A DNA stretch of 64,000 nt from Oceanobacillus iheyensis HTE831 (GTDB lineage: Bacteria > Bacillota > Bacilli > Bacillales > Amphibacillaceae), in assembly GCF_000011245.1 (NCBI RefSeq), contig NC_004193.1, positions 2,458,501 through 2,522,500 of the forward strand, given 5' to 3'. The translations under genes were made by a program, and so were the position numbers. The notes beneath the pieces were generated by a model. It ran no database searches. It was not told where the DNA came from and saw only the letters and a program-made list of their open reading frames with translations. Shown piece after piece: positions 58,682 through 64,000 of this stretch. Position 1 is the stretch's first letter. Each line of letters begins with the position of its first letter.

Positions 58682-59536
58682 CTAGATACTAGTAGCTTGA
58701 TTCAACCATTGTTTCATTGTTGGTAGTGGTACATAATTTCGATATTCAAAGCAGTTATAATCATTACCTCTAATTGCATCTAATATTCCACGATATACTT
58801 GTGCTGATAACCTAATAGGAACTTGACTATCTTTATCGAAGTAATCTAATTGGTTTAAGAAGTTTTCATAAAGAGTCTCTGCCCTATTCGCTAGCTTTTC
58901 CCATAACATAATAAATTCTTTATTTCGCTTCCCATCCGAAATGTCTACATGGGTGTAACAAACTAGTGACATTTCCTGTAATGGCAAATATATTCTATTA
59001 TTCTCTTTAAAATCTTCACCTACATCTCTCAATATATTGGTCAATTGCATTGCTATTCCTAAATCGTTTGCTTCTTTTTTTAAATCACGGATAGACTGAG
59101 AGGCTATAATTGGTATTAACATTCTGCCAACTGAACCAGCTACATAACTACAATAGTTTTCAAGTTCTTGTAATGTGTGTGGCTGTTGAAAATTAATATC
59201 CATTTGTTGCCCTTCCAACTGTTCCCAAAAAGGATAAAGATCCATGTCGTATCTTTCAAAAACATCTGCTAGTGCCCTCCATAGAGGACTATCTACTATT
59301 TCCCCTTTAGAAAAATAATCTAGTTCTTTTCTTATTTTATCTATTTTTGATTGTTTTTCTTCACTATTATTAAAATTATCCACGGAATCATCCGCATATC
59401 TACAAAATGTATAAATTGCAAACACTGCTCGAGCTTTCTCTTTTGGTAATTTATTAAAGGCGAAATAAAAGCTTTTTGAATGTTTTTTTATGACTTTCTC
59501 ACAAAAATTATAATCTTTAATTAGTTGATTATGCAT
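58682..59536 (-). CDS. crtM: Dehydrosqualene (diapophytoene) synthase
   Basis: 284 residues of the squalene/phytoene synthase family. Substrate motifs AIYTFCRYADDSVDN (DDxxD near residue 50) and AMQLTNILRDVGEDFKENNRIYLP (second Asp motif near 170). It joins two farnesyl diphosphates to a C30 carotene precursor. The ATG at 59536 overlaps the crtN stop by 8 nt; upstream ATGs at 59554 and 59572 are in frame but less likely. Confidence 0.92.
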   Translation of the reverse strand: MHNQLIKDYNFCEKVIKKHSKSFYFAFNKLPKEKARAVFAIYTFCRYADDSVDNFNNSEEKQSKIDKIRKELDYFSKGEIVDSPLWRALADVFERYDMDLYPFWEQLEGQQMDINFQQPHTLQELENYCSYVAGSVGRMLIPIIASQSIRDLKKEANDLGIAMQLTNILRDVGEDFKENNRIYLPLQEMSLVCYTHVDISDGKRNKEFIMLWEKLANRAETLYENFLNQLDYFDKDSQVPIRLSAQVYRGILDAIRGNDYNCFEYRNYVPLPTMKQWLNQATSI

Positions 59537-61064
59537 GTACTCCATCCTCTCCATAAACAAGCTCTCTATCATCTTTTAACAATTCTTCAGTAGCAATCTT
59601 TGCAGATAATAATACGATAGGGACTCCTGCTCCTGGATGTGTACTACTTCCTGTGAAATATAAATTTTCACAGTTTTTCGCCTTGCTTTGAGGACGTAAA
59701 TGATTACTCTGACTTAACGTCGGACGTAATCCAAAACACGCTCCATTATAAGCATTAAATTTTGATTCAAAGTCTAGTGGTGTCATGTAGGTTTCGGAGA
59801 TGACTTCGTCTTTAATACCTTTAAATTCATCAATTTCATCTAATTTTTCAAACACCTTTTCTCGATAATAAGCTATTGTTTCATCTCCCCAACTATACTG
59901 TGCCGTTGACAAATCAGAAACCGGAACTAATACATATATTCCATCCTTTCCCTCAGGAGCAAGTGAAGGATCCATTTTCGAACCTATATATGTATAAAAG
60001 GCGGGGTCCTCTAATCGTTTTCCTGTAAAAATATCATCCATCGTTTCTTTTAAATTTTCACTGAAAAAGAAATTATGAACATTACTAACTTCATCGTATT
60101 TTTTATTCATACCTAGATACATAATGAAGCAGGAACATGAATACTTCATTTTATCAATTTTTTCATCTGTATATTTTCCTTTTGCTTTTATATCTTGTAT
60201 TAAATTTTTCATTGAATATGGGAAGTCCGCGTTACAAACGACATAATCTGCATTGATTTCAAGGTTTTCTAATTTGATACCTGTTGCTTTCTTTTTTTCT
60301 ATTATCACTTTTTCAACCGGTGAATTATAATGTATAGTACCACCTAACTCTAGAAACAACTTCTCCATAGATGTTGCCATCGTGTACATTCCACCTTTTA
60401 TAAACCATACACCGTAAAGCATTTCTATCATGGGAATTATTGTATAAAGGGAAGGTCCATTATAAGGGGAGATACCAATATATAAAGTTTGAAAGCTAAT
60501 CATTTGTCGTAATCGTTCATCTTTAATATATTTTTTTATGAAATTATCTGCATTTCCCAGCGTTCTTAGTTTTAATCCATTCCACAATGTTTTGGGTGTA
60601 AAAAATTGCCAAGGATGTCTAAATGGTCGTTGTATAAAATGATCCTTCGCAATTTGAAAACGTTGATATATTTTATTTAAATAGGTAATAAAACCAGCAG
60701 CATCTTTGTCACTAATTGCTTCAATTTCATCAATTAGTTGGATTAAATCAGATGAAATCTGATATCGATCTTCAGGTGTATTACCAAAGAAAACATTATA
60801 CATTGGATCTATTCGCTCCATCGGGATATAATCATCAGGATTTCTTCCAGTCAATTCAAATACTTCCCGATATAATTCAGGCATCATCACGATACTTGGG
60901 CCCAGATCAAATGTAAATCCATCCTTCGTGATTTGATGCATTTTACCGCCTGGCATCGATTCTTTCTCATAAACTTCCACGTTGAATCCAGCATGTTGTA
61001 ATCGTATAGCGCTCGCTAACCCAGCCACACCAGCTCCGATTACTATTACTTTCTTATTTTTCAT
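59529..61064 (-). CDS. crtN: Diapophytoene desaturase
   Basis: 511 residues. KVIVIGAGVAGLASAIRLQHAGFNVEVYEKESMPGGKMHQ is the FAD-binding start; FTFDLGPSIVMMPELYREVFE, MISFQTLYIGISPYNGPSLYTIIPMIEMLYGVWFIKGGM and the C-terminal LYFTGSSTHPGAGVPIVLLSA follow. It desaturates dehydrosqualene to diaponeurosporene. The ATG at 61064 follows GGAGG at 6 nt. First of the five crt genes in the order N-M-P-Q-O. Confidence 0.93.
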   Translation of the reverse strand: MKNKKVIVIGAGVAGLASAIRLQHAGFNVEVYEKESMPGGKMHQITKDGFTFDLGPSIVMMPELYREVFELTGRNPDDYIPMERIDPMYNVFFGNTPEDRYQISSDLIQLIDEIEAISDKDAAGFITYLNKIYQRFQIAKDHFIQRPFRHPWQFFTPKTLWNGLKLRTLGNADNFIKKYIKDERLRQMISFQTLYIGISPYNGPSLYTIIPMIEMLYGVWFIKGGMYTMATSMEKLFLELGGTIHYNSPVEKVIIEKKKATGIKLENLEINADYVVCNADFPYSMKNLIQDIKAKGKYTDEKIDKMKYSCSCFIMYLGMNKKYDEVSNVHNFFFSENLKETMDDIFTGKRLEDPAFYTYIGSKMDPSLAPEGKDGIYVLVPVSDLSTAQYSWGDETIAYYREKVFEKLDEIDEFKGIKDEVISETYMTPLDFESKFNAYNGACFGLRPTLSQSNHLRPQSKAKNCENLYFTGSSTHPGAGVPIVLLSAKIATEELLKDDRELVYGEDGVHA

Positions 61065-61105
61065 AGACATCCTCCAGTAATAAAATAAGTCACTTAATTC
61101 TCTTA

Positions 61106-61130
61106 TTACCCCTTTTATAAAATTAGTAAC
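61106..61130 (-). promoter_or_regulatory. Possible sigma-B-like promoter before crtN
   Basis: On the minus strand GTTACT (61130-61125), 13-nt spacer, GGGTAA (61111-61106), partly matching GTTTAA-N12-15-GGGTAT. The -10 part agrees 5 of 6, the -35 part only 3 of 6. S. aureus crt genes are sigma-B dependent, which makes it worth noting. Confidence 0.3.
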
Positions 61131-61165
61131 AGTTTATAAATATATCTATATCAAAATTTATTAAT

Positions 61166-61834
61166 TTAATATTCGGTATTGTATACATCTCTTTCTAAAT
61201 GTTGTTTTGTAAGTACTAAAAAAATAATTAATATTACTTCAAACCCGTTAGTAATTGCTCCACTATCAATAGGAAAAGATACAATACTACCAATTGTCAT
61301 TAAACTTGCTCCAACAAACAGCCATACCCATTTCTCAGATATCCACAAAAGCACCCCCGACGACAGAAGTATTATGGTAACAAATAAAATCATTAATGGT
61401 GGTCCAGAAGCTGTTTCTATAGGTACATAACGTAAAACACTAAATTCCCACTGTGGTTGTAACGTTAAATTTATAAGTTCGGATTGTATTTCAACTGTTA
61501 TTAACAAAATTGTGATTACTATAGCTCCATATAGCGCTGGTTTTTTTATCGTAATATTTTTAGATATTTCCAGAATTCCAACGCAATACAGAGTTAATGT
61601 TGGTGTTAAAAATGCATGAATCCAGTAACGAAGATAACTTATGTTTTCTAAAAAAGTTCCTTCTCCTATCAATCTACCCATTGCAACAATCGAATTGTCT
61701 ACTATAAGTCCAACAATAACTAGATAAATAAATGACCGGCGTGAGAAAGAGGAGTTACTCCTTCCTTGATATAATGAAGAGATTATTATACCAATATAAA
61801 TTAGTGTATATAAAATGTATAAATAGCTATCCAT
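61166..61834 (-). CDS. Seven-span membrane protein of unknown function in the carotenoid cluster
   Basis: 222 residues with about seven membrane segments, short loops and a charged C-terminus (KQHLERDVYNTEY). No signature recognised; the pair MGRLIGEG and LRYWIHAFLTPTLTLYCVGIL are the most distinctive parts. It lies 101 nt upstream of crtN and 18 nt after a hydrolase gene, all on the same strand, so it may be co-expressed with the pigment genes. It could shape or transport the carotenoid, but nothing in the sequence proves this. AGGAGGGG precedes the ATG. Confidence 0.6.
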   Translation of the reverse strand: MDSYLYILYTLIYIGIIISSLYQGRSNSSFSRRSFIYLVIVGLIVDNSIVAMGRLIGEGTFLENISYLRYWIHAFLTPTLTLYCVGILEISKNITIKKPALYGAIVITILLITVEIQSELINLTLQPQWEFSVLRYVPIETASGPPLMILFVTIILLSSGVLLWISEKWVWLFVGASLMTIGSIVSFPIDSGAITNGFEVILIIFLVLTKQHLERDVYNTEY

Positions 61835-61852
61835 TTATTCCCCTCCTTACAA

Positions 61853-62587
61853 CTATTCGTTATTAACCCACTCTAAAATAGATTCGATGACTATGTGTTG
61901 CTGCTCAATTACCGATATAGTTGCCTCACCATCCCCCTGTTGTTTACCGTAAACACCAAATTGAGAGTGATTACCTCCCCTTATCTCTTTCATCACCGTA
62001 TTATCCGATAGTAAGTTACTCGAACCATCTATTTTATCAAGTGTAGTAAGTCTATCCTGATCTGCAAACAAAGTTAGGATAGGTACAGATGTGTTACTAA
62101 AATTAATGTTCTCGCTTGGAAAAGAACCTAAGAAAAAAACACCTGTGATTACATCCAAATGATCTATTGCATAGCTGGCTGCAGCAACGCCGCCTAATGA
62201 ATGACCTCCAATAAACCAATTTTCTAATGAAGCATATTTATCAATGATTTCTTCTGCTTTATCAACTTCTAATATCGGTAAACTAAATCGAACATTAGGT
62301 ATTGCTACAAGATACCCATGTTTAGATAATTCTTGACCGTAATAGCTGTATGCTTCAGGCTCTACTCTAGCTCCTGGATATAAAATGATCCCTCCCTTAG
62401 TTTGTTCTTCGCTCTTTGACTCAAATATTAGCCAGTCGTTGTAATACATTATCTCATCTTCATCTACTAATTTTGCTAATGTACTGGTTGGTTCATAGGT
62501 TTGTTGAGTCCAATAATAAAAGGCCAGACCACTAAAAAGTATTAATAAAAACAATGCTAGTATAATAATTTTTAATATTTTTTTCAT
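61853..62587 (-). CDS. Membrane-anchored alpha/beta hydrolase
   Basis: 244 residues. One N-terminal membrane segment (about 5-25) places the enzyme outside. GGIILYPGARVEPEAYSYYGQELSKHGYLVAIPNVRF, the nucleophile GGHSLGGVAAASYAIDH near residue 135, LFADQDRLT (acid) and GGNHSQFGVYG (His) complete the triad. It resembles the Abhydrolase_5 group. Its promoter region holds a perfect 30-bp palindrome, probably bound by the adjacent TetR protein. Ester substrate unknown. Confidence 0.8.
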   Translation of the reverse strand: MKKILKIIILALFLLILFSGLAFYYWTQQTYEPTSTLAKLVDEDEIMYYNDWLIFESKSEEQTKGGIILYPGARVEPEAYSYYGQELSKHGYLVAIPNVRFSLPILEVDKAEEIIDKYASLENWFIGGHSLGGVAAASYAIDHLDVITGVFFLGSFPSENINFSNTSVPILTLFADQDRLTTLDKIDGSSNLLSDNTVMKEIRGGNHSQFGVYGKQQGDGEATISVIEQQHIVIESILEWVNNE

Positions 62588-62637
62588 AGAAAACTCTCTT
62601 CCACTAATATAAAAACTAATTTCTTTATATCACAATG

Positions 62638-62667
62638 CTGTTTACTTATCAATTGATAAGTAAACAG
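62638..62667. promoter_or_regulatory. Perfect 30-bp palindrome, likely TetR operator
   Basis: Each half reads CTGTTTACTTATCAA; the whole is a perfect inverted repeat 51 nt upstream of the hydrolase start and 85 nt past the TetR stop. No T-run on the transcribed side, so not a terminator. Size and symmetry fit a TetR-family dimer or pair of dimers. Confidence 0.7.
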
Positions 62668-62751
62668 AAAAAAAAGAGATTAAAACAAAAGCCTTCAACT
62701 AAATGAGTTTTATAAGTTAAATTTTTGCCTTAACCTCTTAAGATTTAAATA

Positions 62752-63327
62752 CTATGAATTTACAGTACCGTATAAGATAAAATCAACAAGTAAATCATAT
62801 TGAGTGGATAATGATTGTGTGTTTTCATTCCATGTCGACATTGTTTGTCCCATCGTTAACAAACAAAATCTCGCAGCTTCCTCAGGGGCAATATGTTTCC
62901 TTAGTTTCCCTGTTTCCTTCAATTCTTCAAATACGGTAATAAACGGTTCTAAGTAAGTTTCTCTCCACAATAAATAAATTTTATGTTTGTTCTCATGTTT
63001 AAATTCAACCGATATATCATGAATCATCATCATAATGCTAGTAGGATGTTCATCAGCTAATATTTCCAACATTAACCGCAATCGTTGTTCTAAAGGTTCA
63101 ACTGAAATCACTTTTAATTTAGATTTAATCTTCCTTACAAATCTCGTTAGCATTGCAATATACAATGATTGTTTATCAGGATAATGATAATATAAAGCTG
63201 GTTGAGATATCTTACATTTTGTTGAGATTTCACGCGTGGTAACAGTGCGATAACCTTTCTTCATAAACAATTCTTCGGCAACCTGTAAAATACGCTCTTT
63301 TGAATATTCATCTTTATTGCGAGGCAT
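62752..63327 (-). CDS. TetR/AcrR family regulator
   Basis: 191 residues. The N-terminal DNA-binding domain (about 1-60) reads SKERILQVAEELFMKKGYRTVTTREISTKCKISQPALYYHYPDKQSLYIAMLTRF, a classic TetR helix-turn-helix. The C-terminal ligand-binding half is variable. It probably controls the hydrolase, the seven-span protein and perhaps crtN, since the palindrome lies between it and those genes; self-control was not seen upstream of its own start. AAAGGAG precedes the ATG. Confidence 0.9.
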   Translation of the reverse strand: MPRNKDEYSKERILQVAEELFMKKGYRTVTTREISTKCKISQPALYYHYPDKQSLYIAMLTRFVRKIKSKLKVISVEPLEQRLRLMLEILADEHPTSIMMMIHDISVEFKHENKHKIYLLWRETYLEPFITVFEELKETGKLRKHIAPEEAARFCLLTMGQTMSTWNENTQSLSTQYDLLVDFILYGTVNS

Positions 63328-63443
63328 TATTAATCTTACTCCTTTAAATTATTAAGCTACGTCTTCTACTTACTACATTAATATACATTATCATAACCAG
63401 AAATATACTCAATTAAAGGAGAGTGTATAGTGAACATAAAATC

Positions 63444-63483
63444 AGACTACCATTAACACTTTATATTGTTAATTTAGTAGTCT
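63444..63483 (-). terminator. Terminator of crh
   Basis: AGACTAC (63444-63450) pairs with GTAGTCT (63477-63483), and ATTAACA/TGTTAAT extend the stem; GATTTTATG follows on the minus strand. It lies 29 nt past the crh stop. Confidence 0.65.
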
Positions 63484-63512
63484 TTTAAGAAATACTATCT
63501 ACTATAATATTT

Positions 63513-63773
63513 TTAAGCTTCTCCGTCGTATACATATTTTTCTAGATGTTCAATTGCTGTATCCTCATCAGGTCCTTCCGCAATTAACTTTATTTGTTCT
63601 CCTTTGGTTATTGCCAAACTCATCAGTCCCATTATACTTTTAGCATTTATTTTCTTATCATCTTTTTCTAAAAAGACATGGGATGAAAAACGATTTGCTT
63701 CTTGAACAAATTGTGCTGCAGGCCTAGCCTGTAATCCAGTATCTAATTCAACCGTTACCAATTTTTCTACCAA
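63513..63773 (-). CDS. crh: Catabolite repression HPr-like protein Crh (TTG start)
   Basis: 86 residues. TGLQARPAAQFVQEANRF has Gln at position 15 where HPr has the phosphorylated His, so it cannot carry PTS phosphate; INAKSIMGLMSLA keeps the regulatory Ser46. This is the diagnostic pattern of B. subtilis Crh, which after HPr kinase action binds CcpA. An ATG at 63782 is in frame, but it lies inside the ribosome site; TTG at 63773 makes Gln residue 15 exactly and matches the MVQQKVEV start. In B. subtilis crh follows whiA; here a repeat lies upstream. Confidence 0.93.
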   Translation of the reverse strand: MVEKLVTVELDTGLQARPAAQFVQEANRFSSHVFLEKDDKKINAKSIMGLMSLAITKGEQIKLIAEGPDEDTAIEHLEKYVYDGEA

Positions 63774-63795
63774 TACTCTCATCCTTCCCTATATT

Positions 63796-63809
63796 CGTAA
63801 ACGCTATCA
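63796..63809. promoter_or_regulatory. Candidate CcpA (cre) site just upstream of crh
   Basis: CGTAAACGCTATCA agrees with the palindromic cre consensus TGWAANCGNTNWCA at 13 of 14 positions. It lies 23-36 nt before the crh start codon. Confidence 0.6.
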
Positions 63810-63857
63810 AATGAGATTGAGTCATGAATTCAAGTGATTTACTTTAAGAAAACCGCT

Positions 63858-63985
63858 TCAGAAATATTCTGCTTATGCATCGAGGTTTCAGCTATGCCTT
63901 CTTTCTACAGGACACAGAAGACCTCGACAGCATTACATTGCACCAAGAAAATTGATTTTGATTTTCAAGAATTCAAGGTATATTT
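63858..63985 (-). repeat. Dispersed intergenic repeat, copy B
   Basis: The minus strand matches copy A at 49148-49275 in order and spacing: AAAATCAAAATCAATTTTCT, GCAATG, AATGCTGTCGAG, GAAAGAAGGCATAG and ATGCATAAGC. Overall identity is high in these blocks and lower between them. It lies upstream of crh. Confidence 0.7.
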
Positions 63986-64000
63986 CACCCTTTCATCTGG

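Overview
The window is low-GC Bacillaceae chromosome and most probably comes from Oceanobacillus or a close halotolerant relative. This rests on four things: the glycolytic order cggR-gapA-pgk-tpiA-gpmI-eno followed by secG, a carboxylesterase, rnr, smpB and ssrA; a tmRNA tag reading GKETNQPVLAAA; a complete staphyloxanthin-type crt cluster; and Bacillus-type signals (strong AGGAGG ribosome sites, sigma-A promoters, CtsR, CggR and CcpA-like sites). TTG start codons are unusually frequent among the genes (arsB, wecE-like, pgk, sigL, a DUF485 gene, dppD, crh). No phage, insertion sequence, CRISPR array or rRNA was found.

Layout. 1-9.1 kb: malate synthase (cut by the left edge) with a 33-residue zinc-ribbon peptide, an aromatic-acid-exporter family protein, DedA, a luciferase-like monooxygenase with a DUF1836 protein, hemolysin III, an M42 peptidase, and a CopC/CopD pair. 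9.1-9.5 kb: degenerate repeat DNA. 9.6-10.8 kb: a coiled-coil plus 3D-domain cell-wall protein. 11-17.9 kb: a seven-gene surface-sugar operon (rmlA, rmlB, GT2, acetyltransferase, SMR-like protein, aminotransferase, large membrane protein) that can be read as a complete route to dTDP-Fuc4NAc and its export by a three-component lipid-carrier glycosylation system. 18-20.2 kb: arsRBC. 20.5-26 kb: ssrA, smpB, zupT, rnr, est, secG. 26-29.9 kb: a lipase-like hydrolase, ptsI and a nucleoside hydrolase. 30-39.2 kb: the central glycolytic operon under CggR, then sigL with a glutaredoxin. 39.4-46.8 kb: an acetate-type symporter with its DUF485 partner, a TAXI-TRAP transporter with an FAH-family enzyme, and a FixH-like lipoprotein. 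46.9-53.1 kb: a five-gene dipeptide/oligopeptide ABC transporter. 53.2-55.5 kb: RNase H-like protein, shikimate kinase, tRNA-Arg(CCG), clpP. 55.5-62.6 kb: crtN-crtM-crtP-crtQ-crtO carotenoid genes with two extra genes upstream. 62.7-63.8 kb: a TetR regulator and crh.

How it works together. The window links sugar catabolism (ptsI, crh, CggR-controlled glycolysis, CcpA-like cre sites at the TRAP operon and at crh) with carboxylate use (aceB, the symporter, TRAP) and with envelope protection (carotenoid, surface sugar, 3D protein, DedA). The most interesting items are the dTDP-Fuc4NAc glycosylation cluster, with a 25-codon upstream ORF joined to rmlA by a TAATG overlap; two perfect 30-bp palindromes that look like operators; a dispersed repeat present twice in the window, once inside the peptide-transporter operon; and crh, with a near-perfect cre site directly upstream. 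All functional names come from reading motifs and from memory of families; no database search was run.
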